Origin: Brevibacillus sp. JNUCC-41
GTDB lineage: Bacteria > Bacillota > Bacilli > Bacillales > DSM-1321
Direction of reading: 5' to 3'
Length of the DNA: 64,000 bases
Assembly: GCF_014844095.1 (NCBI RefSeq)
Contig: NZ_CP062163.1
Location: 3,195,501 to 3,259,500 of the forward strand
Positions 1 through 8,504 of the stretch are shown here, piece by piece (positions within the stretch are counted from its first letter, which is position 1; each line of letters opens with the position of its first letter). The notes beneath the pieces are model-generated. The model was not told the origin of the DNA, made no database searches, and saw only the letters and a list, made by a program, of their open reading frames with translations. The translations under genes and the position numbers were made by a program.

Positions 1-75
1 TTATGTAAGATATTGGATGTTATATCACGAGAAAAAGTCGAATTTTTATGTTTAATGTTAAAATTGAAATATAAT

Positions 76-119
76 TGTAATATTGTTATTACGCATTTGA
101 CAAAATCTGATGATATACT
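76..119 (+). promoter_or_regulatory. Probable WalR box and extended -10 promoter of cwlO
   Basis: TGTAAT-N5-TATTAC at 76-92 matches the WalR direct repeat TGTWAH-N5-TGTWAH with one mismatch. An extended -10 (TGATATACT) lies at 111-119. Transcription would start near 126, which puts the box around -42, a normal activator position, and leaves a leader of about 175 nt before the CDS. In Bacillus subtilis cwlO belongs to the WalRK regulon and has a long leader. A second -10-like TATAAT at 164-169 has no good -35. No gene is visible in bases 1-301. Confidence 0.4.
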
Positions 120-301
120 ACGACTTAGATGAAAACATAGTAGAGTTTAAGAAATGTATTTAATATAATCACAACGTTAGAAGATTACATAAAGAGTAAA
201 AAAAATAGAGAAGAGTTCCCAGCAATTTATTTTGACTAATGATTTTTCATAGAGAAAAAGAAGTGGGTCGATGGAAATGCAAGGGGAGGAAAGCAGGGGA
301 A

Positions 302-1720
302 ATGAGTTTGAAGAAAAAACTTATCGTATTGAACACTACAATTATGCTTGGATTAGGGAGCGCTTTTGCCATACCGTCTGTAAAAGCTGAATCTATCACG
401 GATATTCAATCACAACGCACGGGAATACAATCAGATATTTCAGAGGCAGAACAAGTTATTCAGGAATTGAAAAAAGAACAAACGAAGATGAATGCCCAAA
501 TTGCCCAGATAGAATCGGCAATGAAAGAAAACGACCAAAAAATCAAAGATACTAAACAAGAAATTAAAGACACCGAAAAAGACATAGATTCTTTAAAGAA
601 AGAAATTAAAGCGTTGGAAGAAAGAATCGCAAAACGCGAGGAAGTCTTGAAAGAGCGCGCGCTTTCATTCCAAGAGAGCGGCGGGGACGTTGAGTACCTG
701 GAAGTTGTTTTAGGTTCTAAAAGCTTTGGTGAATTCGTTAATCGTGTTGGAGCGGTAGCCACCATCGTGGAAGCTGACCAACAGATTCTTAGAGAACAGG
801 AAGCGGATAAAGCTGACTTAGAAAAAAAACAAGCGACTGTTGAGAAAAAATTGCAAAGCCTAAAGGATATGGAAGTAGAACTGAAGGGCATGCAATCTCA
901 AATTAAAGATCAAAAAGCTGAAACTGTCAAAATGAAGGAAATCGTTGGAAAGAAAGAATCGGAAACAAAGGCCCTAAAACAATCTTTAGAGAATAAAGAT
1001 GCCGGTTTAGAAGCACAAATTGCGTCCATTCGTGAAAATATCAAAAAAGAGGAAGAACGTAAAGCAGCAGAGAAAGCGGATCTTGACCGTGCTGCTGAAG
1101 AAGTGAGTTCTTCAAATTCTTCCAATGATGGATCATCAAGTTCTTCCAATGATGGATCATCAAGTTCTTCTAGTAAAGAATCAACAAGTGCTTCTAAAGC
1201 TGAATCGTCAGCATCTGGTTCTTCAAAAGGTGAAGCATCATCTAATTCATCTAAAAGCAGTTCTGTTGATAAACCTGCAGCAGCTAGTAAGCCAGCAGTA
1301 AGTAAAACTGAAACATCAAGCAAGCCTAGCAGTGCAAATACAGGCTCTGCCATTACAGCCGGTTATAAATATATCGGTAACTCCACTTATAAATTTGGTG
1401 GCGGAAGAACGGCATCCGATATCGCTAACGGTCAATTCGATTGTTCAGCATTCGTTGCATGGGCTTATAAACAAGCTGGTGTGAACCTTCCAGCAAGTAC
1501 GGGTGCATTGACGAGTGCAGGACGTCAAGTATCCAAGAGTCAAATGCAACCTGGAGATTTAGTGTTTTTCAATACGTATAAAACTGATGGGCATGTCGGT
1601 ATTTATGTCGGAGGCGGCAAATTTATCGGTTCCCAAAGTTCAACAGGTGTTGCGATCGCCAATATGGAAAGCGGATATTGGGCAAGTAAATTCAACGGCC
1701 GTGTCGTTCGTGTAAACTAA
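302..1720 (+). CDS. cwlO: Secreted D,L-endopeptidase, CwlO-like (coiled coil + NlpC/P60)
   Basis: This is a peptidoglycan hydrolase that should cut the stem peptide between D-gamma-Glu and the diamino acid during cell elongation. I start at ATG 302 (MSLKKKLIVLN...), 12 bases after AAGGGGAGG, because a signal peptide begins there; an in-frame upstream start at 239 would add 21 polar residues. The 472 residues comprise a signal peptide (about 1-30), a long charged coiled coil (about 35-260), a Ser-rich linker (about 265-350) and a C-terminal NlpC/P60 domain. The domain has Cys in DCSAF (about 381) and His in GHVGIYVG (about 431). The usual third His (IH) reads FIGSQ. Length and architecture fit CwlO of B. 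subtilis. It is monocistronic, with a terminator directly downstream. Confidence 0.85.
   Translation: MSLKKKLIVLNTTIMLGLGSAFAIPSVKAESITDIQSQRTGIQSDISEAEQVIQELKKEQTKMNAQIAQIESAMKENDQKIKDTKQEIKDTEKDIDSLKKEIKALEERIAKREEVLKERALSFQESGGDVEYLEVVLGSKSFGEFVNRVGAVATIVEADQQILREQEADKADLEKKQATVEKKLQSLKDMEVELKGMQSQIKDQKAETVKMKEIVGKKESETKALKQSLENKDAGLEAQIASIRENIKKEEERKAAEKADLDRAAEEVSSSNSSNDGSSSSSNDGSSSSSSKESTSASKAESSASGSSKGEASSNSSKSSSVDKPAAASKPAVSKTETSSKPSSANTGSAITAGYKYIGNSTYKFGGGRTASDIANGQFDCSAFVAWAYKQAGVNLPASTGALTSAGRQVSKSQMQPGDLVFFNTYKTDGHVGIYVGGGKFIGSQSSTGVAIANMESGYWASKFNGRVVRVN
1117..1164 (+). repeat. Two exact 24-nt tandem repeats in the Ser-rich linker
   Basis: A 24-nt unit occurs twice head to tail and encodes the repeated SSNDGSSS segment of the CwlO linker. 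Copy number could vary between strains by slippage without shifting the frame. Confidence 0.85.
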
Positions 1721-1732
1721 TCGTTCTTTAAG

Positions 1733-1770
1733 TAAGCAGGGGAGTAAATGCCCCTGCTTATTTTTTTTTG
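1733..1770 (+). terminator. Intrinsic terminator of cwlO
   Basis: A 10-bp stem (TAAGCAGGGG / CCCCTGCTTA) with an 8-nt loop is followed by nine T residues. Confidence 0.95.
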
Positions 1771-1917
1771 AAAAAAATCGAAAAAAATGAAACTTATTTT
1801 GAAATTCAACGTAAATACTATAAGATAAAACAAGGATAGGTGATGTGGACTTTCAGTAAATCTGGGAAAACATTTATAGAATCAACATTCCATACTATTA
1901 AACGGAGGCAAAAAAAC

Positions 1918-2355
1918 ATGATGAAAAAATTTATGGCTGCATTACTTACAATTACACTAGCATTCTCGCCAGTCGGCACTTATGTATTCCAAGATCATTC
2001 GGAGTCAGTCGATGCAAGGGGTTACAAGTCCGGAAAAAGAAGTTTTAACAGCAACAACAATAACAAATCGAATTTCCAAAATAAAGAAACGAAGAAGTCC
2101 GATGCTACTACTGCTAATAAAGCCAAGACTGGAAATACATTCTCAAAAGGCGGCTTAATGAAAGGAATTATGCTAGGTGGACTGGCAGGTTTACTTTTTG
2201 GTAGCCTATTCGCCAATATGGGAGCCCTTGGTTCTATACTTGGTCTATTAATCAACGTGTTAGCGGTCGTTGTATTAATCGTTGTAATCCGTAAAATATT
2301 CACATATTTCAAAGATAAGAAGAAGAAAGAGGATACAAACCCATGGAGAGGCTAA
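1918..2355 (+). CDS. Small membrane protein with signal sequence and Gly-rich membrane segments
   Basis: This 145-residue protein starts at ATG 1918, nine bases after ACGGAGGC; an upstream in-frame start at 1840 lacks a binding site. It has an N-terminal signal-like segment (about 4-25), an Asn/Lys-rich polar region (about 35-80), a Gly-rich segment LGGLAGLLFGSLFANMG, a hydrophobic helix (about 108-128) and a Lys-rich tail. The layout recalls Bacillus proteins annotated as Tim44-like, but I cannot assign a function. The next gene overlaps its 3' end by 13 bases, so the two are translated from one message. Confidence 0.7.
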   Translation: MMKKFMAALLTITLAFSPVGTYVFQDHSESVDARGYKSGKRSFNSNNNNKSNFQNKETKKSDATTANKAKTGNTFSKGGLMKGIMLGGLAGLLFGSLFANMGALGSILGLLINVLAVVVLIVVIRKIFTYFKDKKKKEDTNPWRG

Positions 2356-2642
2356 AGATTTCCGAACAAGATATCATCAATGCGGTTTGTGTTTACATTG
2401 CCCGTAAAAAGCAGGTACAACCCAATGAGGTAGAAGTGGAGTTAATGTTTGATGATGATTATGGCTTTTCGGCAGAAGCGTTCGTCGATGGCCGGAAACA
2501 AGTGTTAATTACCATCAACTTGATAGAGGCGCTTCGCTTATGGCTGGATGAATATCTGAATAAAGATCCATACTCTGGTATTGAACTTGTATTGGATGAT
2601 GAAGAAGGCATAGTCGCTTTAGTAAGTGAAAGTAATAGATAA
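2343..2642 (+). CDS. YxcD-like (DUF2653) protein
   Basis: A 99-residue acidic soluble protein beginning MERLKISEQDIINAVCVY. The helix-beta pattern, with VEVELMFDDDYGFSAEAF and RKQVLITINLIEALR, resembles the YxcD family, whose function is unknown to me. It overlaps the preceding membrane protein gene by 13 bases, which suggests translational coupling. The family call is from memory of the sequence style, not a search. Confidence 0.6.
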   Translation: MERLKISEQDIINAVCVYIARKKQVQPNEVEVELMFDDDYGFSAEAFVDGRKQVLITINLIEALRLWLDEYLNKDPYSGIELVLDDEEGIVALVSESNR

Positions 2643-2650
2643 TAAAAAAA

Positions 2651-2677
2651 GGATGCCGTAACGGCATCCTTTTTTTA
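2651..2677 (+). terminator. Intrinsic terminator
   Basis: The short hairpin GGATGCC-GTAAC-GGCATCC is flanked by an A tract and a T tract, directly after the YxcD-like gene. Confidence 0.9.
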
Positions 2678-2870
2678 TTTAATAAGGCACAGGGCGATCT
2701 ATGCGGAGGAAAAGGATAAAAGAGAAATAGAAAAATAGTAAAGCGAACTAAGCAAAATCCTAGATTACCAACGCTTATTACAAACTCGAAATTATATATT
2801 TTCCATTTGTTGCAAAAAATGGTCCGTGGAAGTAGGATTGATATATGTTCAAGTCAAAGGAGGAGAAAAA

Positions 2871-3845
2871 GTGAAAGGTTATATTGAGGATATCACTTTT
2901 TTAAATGAAAAGGCCATAAAGTTCGGCAATGAAAAAGTGGAAGCGATACTTGCGCCATCTTTGGGAAGCAATCTGCTTTCGTTGAAGTACAAGCACAAGG
3001 ATATTGAGTTGCTGCGCACTCCGGATAGTGTAGAAGAGTATAACAAAGCTCCCATTTTATATGGAATGCCAATCCTGTTTCCTCCTAATCGAATTGAAGA
3101 TGGTCAATTTACATATAAGGGGATTGTATATAAGTTTCCAATCAATGAAATGAAAAAATCCAATCATATTCATGGTTTTTTGCATGACAAGCCGTGGAAA
3201 GTCTGCAAAAAGGAAGTGAACGGGAAAGCGGTCGTCATTAATACTGAATTTTCAAGCAGCGATTTTGATCTAAAAGGCAGCTTTCCACAAGATATCACTG
3301 TGAATATGTCTTTCTCTTTAAAGGCAGAAACATTGGAAATACAATTGGAAATCACTAACAAGGGCATTGAACCCTTTCCATGGGGAGCAGGTTATCATAC
3401 TGTATTCAATTTCCCATTTGGAACAGGGAGTAAATTGGAGAATTGCAGAATATCACTTCCTGTCAATAAACATTGGGAGTTGAATGAAAGGTCATTGCCA
3501 ACTGGTGCAATTCATGAAACGGACAATACATTGGAAATCCAAAATGGTATTAGTTTGGACGGCAGGCTATTTGATGACCTATTTGGCTATGATGAGGAAA
3601 GAGCGCTGGAAAACGAGTGCATACTTACTGACCAAGAGGCTGGAATGCAGGTCATCTATCATGTCGATCGACATTTTAAGTTTTGGGTATTGTTCAACCA
3701 GGAGGGGTTTGTCTGTCCTGAACCATATACATGGGTAACGAATGCTCCTAATTTGGATTTGTCTGCAAAAATGACTGGATTGCGGGAGTTATGCTCAGGG
3801 GAAACGGTTCAGCTGAAAACTAGATTGATTATGAAAGATATATAA
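2871..3845 (+). CDS. Aldose 1-epimerase (galactose mutarotase-like) family protein
   Basis: I choose the GTG start at 2871 because AAAGGAGG lies seven bases upstream; an alternative start at 2826 has no such site. The 324-residue beta-sandwich protein carries the family hallmarks SNHIHGFLHDKPW (about residue 97) and GAGYHTVFNFPFG (about 173), which supply the two conserved His residues. Family members interconvert alpha and beta anomers of hexoses or bind related sugars. No sugar-catabolic gene lies alongside, so the substrate is open. A shared bidirectional terminator separates it from the converging antiporter gene. Confidence 0.8.
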   Translation: MKGYIEDITFLNEKAIKFGNEKVEAILAPSLGSNLLSLKYKHKDIELLRTPDSVEEYNKAPILYGMPILFPPNRIEDGQFTYKGIVYKFPINEMKKSNHIHGFLHDKPWKVCKKEVNGKAVVINTEFSSSDFDLKGSFPQDITVNMSFSLKAETLEIQLEITNKGIEPFPWGAGYHTVFNFPFGTGSKLENCRISLPVNKHWELNERSLPTGAIHETDNTLEIQNGISLDGRLFDDLFGYDEERALENECILTDQEAGMQVIYHVDRHFKFWVLFNQEGFVCPEPYTWVTNAPNLDLSAKMTGLRELCSGETVQLKTRLIMKDI

Positions 3846-3850
3846 AAAAA

Positions 3851-3880
3851 ACACCTTGGCACTTATGGATGCCAAGGTGT
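3851..3880. terminator. Bidirectional terminator
   Basis: An 11-bp perfect stem (ACACCTTGGCA / TGCCAAGGTGT) has an A tract on its left. It lies between convergent genes: the T run is good for the minus-strand gene and weaker for the plus-strand gene. Confidence 0.85.
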
Positions 3881-3886
3881 TTAAGG

Positions 3887-5275
3887 TTATGCTTTTTTTC
3901 TCATCCACAATGGGTATAGGACGATTCCGAATACATATAAGGCTATGCCAAGTATGAATGTATTCATATCAGCTGTACCTGTCTTGATGACCCAGATCGA
4001 GTAAATTAACGCCAGGATGGTAATGATGCCATCACGTACCCTTGAGCCTTTCATGATGTCATAGGTTTCCCCAGTCATGACTAACTTCAATTGATACAGA
4101 ACCGAAGCAAGATACGGGATCAAGTAAGCGAGTGTAGCGACGATCATCGAGAATTGATAAGCTTCCAAAATCGTACCCGAAATAGTGGAGAATAAGAATA
4201 TCTGTGTCATGATATTTGTTATTGTCATAGAACGGACGGGTGTGCCATTTTTGTTCGCTTTCGCAAAATAGGCCGGAAACAGGTCTGATTTCGCTGCCTG
4301 GTAAGGAACCTCTGATGCAACGACAATCCATCCGATTGTAGATCCCAATAAGGAAATGACGGCAAGAGCAGCCATTAAATACGTACCGCTTGAACCAACT
4401 ACAGCTTGCAATGCGTCAACAAGCGGTTTTTGAGATATTTTCAAATCGTCTTGCGATATGGCACCCATCGTCAATAAAGTAATGCCGATATAAATGGCAA
4501 CAGCGATAAGTAAACCTAGGATCGTCGCTTTCTTTACATCATTTTGTGACTTGGCGCGGTTTGACAGCATGACGGCAGCTTCAATACCGATGAAAGCCCA
4601 TAATGTTGAAATTGCAGCAGCATTCACTTGATCACCTAAAGAGATTGCAGATCCCGCCTTATCATAAAATTCAGCCCCGTTCCCTAGGTTGGAAGTATCG
4701 AAGATGAAAATCGTGATAATGATGAAAAATAAGAATCCAAGCACTTTGGTAACCGTAGCAAAAAGATTCATTTTCCCAGCGCTGTTAAAACTTCTTACCA
4801 AGATTGCCTGAATCCCCCAAAGGGCAATGGAACATACCGCAAACGTTAATGCTTTACCTAGTTCAAGTTGAAACGAACCGGCTGTATAAATTACTTTCGC
4901 ACTATGCATCACCGGGAAAAACGTTGATAGGTAACCAGCAAATGAAATGATGACAGAAGCTGTCGCAGCCCAATTCGCAGCCCAATAGCCCCAAGCCATG
5001 CTATACCCTGAAACCCTTCCTTTAGCAGGGGATTTAAATAATGATTGAGCATAACTTTGCGGTCCAGCTTTCAAATCAGGTTTCCGCACTGCCAGGTTAC
5101 CAAACACCAAAGCTATTAGAAAAACTCCCAGTCCAGTAACGATCCATGCCAATGTGGCCCCTAATGGACTGGATACCTGTGCTAATTGAGCAGGGAGCAT
5201 GAAAATTCCGCCGCCGACCATATTCCCAATAACGAATGTGGTCAAAATCAATAAACCCCATTTTTTATTTACCAT
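3887..5275 (-). CDS. APC-superfamily basic amino acid antiporter (ArcD/arginine-ornithine type)
   Basis: A 462-residue integral membrane protein with about 12 hydrophobic helices. The N-terminus carries the helix-1 signature of APC transporters (GNMVGGGIFMLPAQLA), and WAFIGIEAAVMLSNRAK in helix 6 is typical of the basic amino acid/polyamine antiporter group. Members exchange arginine, lysine or ornithine across the cytoplasmic membrane. No arginine deiminase genes are present nearby, so the substrate is inferred. The start at 5275 has AGAAAGG upstream. On the minus strand TATACT, with TTTACC 18 bases upstream, is a possible promoter. It diverges from the putative small RNA. Confidence 0.8.
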   Translation of the reverse strand: MVNKKWGLLILTTFVIGNMVGGGIFMLPAQLAQVSSPLGATLAWIVTGLGVFLIALVFGNLAVRKPDLKAGPQSYAQSLFKSPAKGRVSGYSMAWGYWAANWAATASVIISFAGYLSTFFPVMHSAKVIYTAGSFQLELGKALTFAVCSIALWGIQAILVRSFNSAGKMNLFATVTKVLGFLFFIIITIFIFDTSNLGNGAEFYDKAGSAISLGDQVNAAAISTLWAFIGIEAAVMLSNRAKSQNDVKKATILGLLIAVAIYIGITLLTMGAISQDDLKISQKPLVDALQAVVGSSGTYLMAALAVISLLGSTIGWIVVASEVPYQAAKSDLFPAYFAKANKNGTPVRSMTITNIMTQIFLFSTISGTILEAYQFSMIVATLAYLIPYLASVLYQLKLVMTGETYDIMKGSRVRDGIITILALIYSIWVIKTGTADMNTFILGIALYVFGIVLYPLWMRKKA

Positions 5276-5417
5276 TTATATCGAACCTTTCTTAAATACA
5301 GTGTGTGTTTATACCGACAACTTATACTAAAATAGTATATCTCAAATAGTTTAGTTTGGTAAAGTGGTAAATAAGTAAAATGTAAAACGCAGACTAATCA
5401 GAAAATTATAATTCGTA

Positions 5418-5446
5418 TTGACAAAACGAGGGAATTGGATTATATT
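5418..5446 (+). promoter_or_regulatory. SigA promoter of the putative small RNA
   Basis: TTGACA-N17-TATATT is a near-consensus vegetative promoter at ideal spacing. Its start point would be about 5452-5453, exactly at the base of a 6-bp hairpin. No open reading frame follows before a terminator. Confidence 0.75.
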
Positions 5447-5451
5447 AGTAA

Positions 5452-5592
5452 ATACCAAGTTAGTTGGTAAGAATAATGTGATTTCCCTTTTGATTGTATT
5501 TTTCAATAACATATGCAACTCCTAAATATTGCCGATTAGTCAACTAAAGGCACCCTTACATCTACTTCTGTTAGATGGCGGGTGCCTTTTAC
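5452..5592 (+). ncRNA. Putative small regulatory RNA, about 140 nt
   Basis: The transcript predicted from the 5418-5446 promoter begins with the hairpin TACCAA-GTTAG-TTGGTA (5453-5469). It continues with a pyrimidine-rich unpaired stretch (ATTTCCCTTTT) and ends in a long terminator stem (AAAGGCACCC / GGGTGCCTTT, 5546-5589) followed by T residues. The only ATG-initiated frame is nine codons long without a ribosome binding site. Five-prime hairpin, single-stranded C/U-rich middle and three-prime terminator is the usual layout of Bacillus trans-acting RNAs such as RoxS or FsrA. I do not recognise this one. A terminated leader of a lost gene is the alternative. Confidence 0.55.
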
Positions 5593-5779
5593 CTTTTATT
5601 AGTGAGGGGAGGGGAATCTGGAGTTCCTATTAACTGGTTATTCTTATACGGAAAGTAATGTGAGGATATGATAGGTAAACCAACTTCCTCAAGAAAACAT
5701 GGAAAGCGGGAAGCGTACGTGCGCTTTAAACAGTAGGCATGAAACGAAACTTTATTACCAGTAGTGAAGGGGAGATATC

Positions 5780-5947
5780 ATGGAAAAGAAAGAAGAATTG
5801 AAAATCAGGCATATCATTTCAAGCTTGGAAGATCTGCAATATGGATCCGTGATAATAACCATACATGATGGTGAAATCACACAGGTGGATACAACCGAAA
5901 AGAAACGATTCCCATTAGTGAAGGGCAGGGCAGTTAAATCCAGATGA
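5780..5947 (+). CDS. yezD: YezD-family (DUF2292) small protein
   Basis: A 55-residue protein too short for most gene callers. It starts at ATG 5780 after AAGGGGAG. The core SLEDLQYGSVIITIHDGEITQVDTTEK is cut here to its motifs: LQYGSV, ITIHDGEI and an exit through TEKKRF. This matches the DUF2292/YezD pattern (GLKYGSVTITVHDG...EKIR). The biochemical function is unknown. It stands alone between two terminators. Confidence 0.8.
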   Translation: MEKKEELKIRHIISSLEDLQYGSVIITIHDGEITQVDTTEKKRFPLVKGRAVKSR

Positions 5948-5963
5948 ATATTCCGTTAGTAAC

Positions 5964-5991
5964 GGGGCTTTCGATATGAAGGCTCTTTTTT
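5964..5991 (+). terminator. Intrinsic terminator after yezD
   Basis: GGGCTTTC and GAAGGCTC form an 8-bp stem with G-T pairs around the loop GATAT, followed by six T residues. Confidence 0.7.
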
Positions 5992-6119
5992 ATGCAAAAA
6001 ATTATTGAATTGGCATTTAGAAGAAGATTGTACTGCATTCAACATGGTAGAATAAGTTAGGGGATAAGGGAGTTTTGTATAGAGGTTTACATGATATCTA
6101 AGGGAGGAACAGGAAATAG

Positions 6120-6905
6120 ATGACCTTACAAACTATAGAACATGATATCTTGGCATTAATTGAAACATTTAATGGGAAAATCGCATATAAAATTGAAAAT
6201 GGTCATGGGGAAACGATTGGATACCACGAGAATGAATCCTTTCAATCAGCGAGTCTTATCAAAATACCGATGATCATCGAAGGTTATCGTCAAAGTGAAC
6301 AAAAGGAAATCTATTTGAATCAACCAGTGACCATCCCGCCTAATGAAGTGACAGGGGGATCTGGGGTTCTGCATGTCTTATCGAATAAGGTATTTTTAAC
6401 TGTTGAGGATTTATTGACATTGATGATAACTGTTTCTGACAATACATCCACGAACATGATGATGAACCTGTTGGGATTTGAGGAAATTAATCAATGCATC
6501 AAGGATCTTGGTTTGAAAAATACTGTCCTTGAACGAAAAATGCAGGATTTTAAGGCATTAAAAGAAGGGCGCGACAATACCATATCGGCGGAAGATACGA
6601 TTACCTGCCTGAAAGCGATACATACAGGAAACTTTTTAACGAAAGAAAGCCAAGAAAGAATATTGCGTGTATTTGACAATCAACAATTAAGGGATAAACT
6701 TCCATCACTGATGGGCAAAGGGGTCAAGGTAGCAAGCAAAACTGGCGGAATTCGCGGAGTTTCCCATGATTGTGCAATCATTCGTTCAGAAACACAAACA
6801 GTCTATGCTGCAGTTCTTACTGAAGATATGAAATCAGAGGAAGAGAGCCGTCAAGTAATCAGTAAAATTGGAAAATTGATATATGATGATATTGTTGCAG
6901 AATAA
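6120..6905 (+). CDS. Class A beta-lactamase-fold serine hydrolase, no signal peptide
   Basis: The 261-residue protein has all three active-site boxes of penicillin-recognising enzymes: SLIK (Ser45, Lys48), SDN (106-108) and KTG (207-209). It lacks a signal peptide or lipobox, so it should stay in the cytoplasm. The omega loop reads LERKMQDFKALKEGRDN rather than the canonical ExxLN, so the deacylating Glu166 is not in its usual setting. True beta-lactamase activity is therefore doubtful. It belongs to the Bacillus group annotated as serine hydrolase/beta-lactamase-like. The start is preceded by AAGGGAGG with good spacing. Confidence 0.8.
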   Translation: MTLQTIEHDILALIETFNGKIAYKIENGHGETIGYHENESFQSASLIKIPMIIEGYRQSEQKEIYLNQPVTIPPNEVTGGSGVLHVLSNKVFLTVEDLLTLMITVSDNTSTNMMMNLLGFEEINQCIKDLGLKNTVLERKMQDFKALKEGRDNTISAEDTITCLKAIHTGNFLTKESQERILRVFDNQQLRDKLPSLMGKGVKVASKTGGIRGVSHDCAIIRSETQTVYAAVLTEDMKSEEESRQVISKIGKLIYDDIVAE

Positions 6906-6992
6906 ACAGTCAGTTTGAATATTTTTGGAAGTGCGGGAAGTCTTTCGGGAATTCACGCTCTTCGATTTTGGGTATAGAGGGGTCAGTGAAGA

Positions 6993-7607
6993 ATGTTAAA
7001 TGAAAGGAACATAAAGCGGGGAAAAACCTTGAAAAGCGCGATGAAATTAGGCGTAATGAGTGTTGTTATATTACTGGGGTATTTTGGTTTTTTACACATG
7101 AAAATTCAAGAAAGCATTCACCAGCAAATTCCTGAAAATGCCGATTACCTCATTATTCTTGGAGCAAGGGTCAAAGGTTCGGTTCCATCATTATCCTTAC
7201 AATACCGGATTGATAAGGCTGCAGAATATTTAAAGGCCAATAAACATACGGTGGCCATTGTATCTGGCGGCAAAGGACCGGGGGAAGATATATCGGAAGC
7301 GAAAGCAATGCAACAGGGGCTAATCGCCCAGGGAATTGAAGAAGCGCGCATCATGATGGAAGACAAATCTACAACAACTCACGAGAATATTGTTTTCTCA
7401 AAAGAACTCATTCCTGATACAGCAGCTTCAGGATTGATCGTAAGCAATGACTTTCATATCTACCGGGCAGTTGAAATAGCAAGAAAAGAAGGCTTGGACC
7501 TGAAGGGGATGCCGGCAAAAACACCAAAAGTGTCACTGTTGAAATCATATACCCGTGAATATCTTGCAATTACCAATTACTATTTAACAGAGTTGATTGG
7601 AAGGTAA
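6993..7607 (+). CDS. DUF218 (YdcF/SanA/ElyC-like) membrane-anchored protein
   Basis: A 204-residue protein with one N-terminal membrane helix (about 17-35) and an outside-facing DUF218 domain. Visible family motifs are YLIILGARV (about 52), VSGGKGPGEDISEA (about 91), STTTHENIVFS (about 128) and VSNDFHIYRA (about 151). Family members in other bacteria affect envelope integrity; the reaction is not established. The start has AGAGGGG upstream. It follows the serine hydrolase on the same strand with an 87-base gap and no clear terminator, so co-transcription is possible. Confidence 0.75.
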   Translation: MLNERNIKRGKTLKSAMKLGVMSVVILLGYFGFLHMKIQESIHQQIPENADYLIILGARVKGSVPSLSLQYRIDKAAEYLKANKHTVAIVSGGKGPGEDISEAKAMQQGLIAQGIEEARIMMEDKSTTTHENIVFSKELIPDTAASGLIVSNDFHIYRAVEIARKEGLDLKGMPAKTPKVSLLKSYTREYLAITNYYLTELIGR

Positions 7608-7640
7608 CATCCAGTGGCTAAAGATGGGAGGTTGCTTTCT

Positions 7641-7901
7641 TTACTCAACTTCCACGACAACATTAGGAACTTCCCAAAAGTCTTTCTCTTGATATAGCTC
7701 CTTAAGTGTCTTAAAAACGGGAAAACCCGTATAGGAAATCTCGACTTGTTCATCAGCATCCACTTCTTCCACATCTATATCATCAACAAAACCAAGTTGA
7801 TCATTGCTTTCCATTAAATAATATCCGAGTGCCTCATACCCGCTATAGGCTACAATTACCTTACTGTCAAAACCGTTATTGGATACCTTGTAATATTTCA
7901 T
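7641..7901 (-). CDS. Small acidic protein of unknown function
   Basis: An 86-residue, strongly acidic protein (MKYYKVSNNGFDSKVIVAYS...), with the run DDIDVEEVDADEQVE in the middle. GGAGG sits a proper distance before the ATG at 7901, which supports a real gene. I do not recognise the family. It is soluble by composition, has no signal peptide, and converges with the DUF218 gene. Confidence 0.6.
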   Translation of the reverse strand: MKYYKVSNNGFDSKVIVAYSGYEALGYYLMESNDQLGFVDDIDVEEVDADEQVEISYTGFPVFKTLKELYQEKDFWEVPNVVVEVE

Positions 7902-8179
7902 TGATTGACCTCCTTATTGATCATTCTTGGTTCTGTTTCTTATTACTCTGATATACCCATTTATTAATATCTGAATCATTAAATTGGATAAATAAAGAAA
8001 ATGGGAAGTAGAAAAGAACTGAAGTCTGTTTTTAAAATATCACTGGATAATTTGCTATCTTCATCAATTCATGTTACTCTAATAAAGAATTGTTTTTGAT
8101 TGTGGAAGAGGATATGATTATTTTCCAAATGATTAAAAATAGTAATACAATGTGTGTTATGCACTAGGAGGCAACAACA

Positions 8180-8380
8180 ATGGAACAAGGTACAGTTAAA
8201 TGGTTTAATGCAGAAAAAGGTTTTGGATTTATCGAACGTGAAAACGGAGACGACGTATTCGTACATTTCTCAGCTATCCAAAGCGAAGGCTTCAAATCTT
8301 TAGACGAAGGTCAAAAAGTAACTTTCGACGTTGAGCAAGGTGCTCGTGGAGCTCAAGCAGCTAACGTTCAAAAAGCTTAA
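8180..8380 (+). CDS. cspC: Cold shock protein, CspC-like
   Basis: A 66-residue OB-fold RNA chaperone. RNP1 (KGFGFIE, 14-20) and RNP2 (VFVHFS, 26-31) are intact, and the ends ([21 protein letters not shown]) match B. subtilis CspC as I remember it. It binds single-stranded RNA and DNA and aids translation at low temperature. AGGAGG lies eight bases before the ATG. Codon use is strongly biased, as expected for an abundant protein. It is monocistronic with its own terminator. Confidence 0.9.
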   Translation: MEQGTVKWFNAEKGFGFIERENGDDVFVHFSAIQSEGFKSLDEGQKVTFDVEQGARGAQAANVQKA

Positions 8381-8407
8381 TTTCTAAATTAATCGTAATC
8401 GATATGA

Positions 8408-8437
8408 ACAGACTTCCTCGACGGGAGTCTGTTTTTT
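8408..8437 (+). terminator. Intrinsic terminator of cspC
   Basis: AACAGACTTCC / GGGAGTCTGTT forms a stem of about 11 bp followed by T residues. Confidence 0.9.
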
Positions 8438-8504
8438 ATTATGCTAAAAAATGAAAGCGAAAAAAATCCCACTCTGAAATGAGTAGGGTTTTAGTGACTT
8501 GTCA

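Noticed and set aside
910-1353. 147-codon minus-strand frame inside cwlO
   Set aside because: It is a Leu/Ser/Asp-rich shadow produced by the repetitive Ser-coding region of the real gene.
5276-5417. Lysine riboswitch or T-box before the amino acid antiporter
   Set aside because: The leader is only about 100 bases and shows no L-box or T-box conserved blocks.
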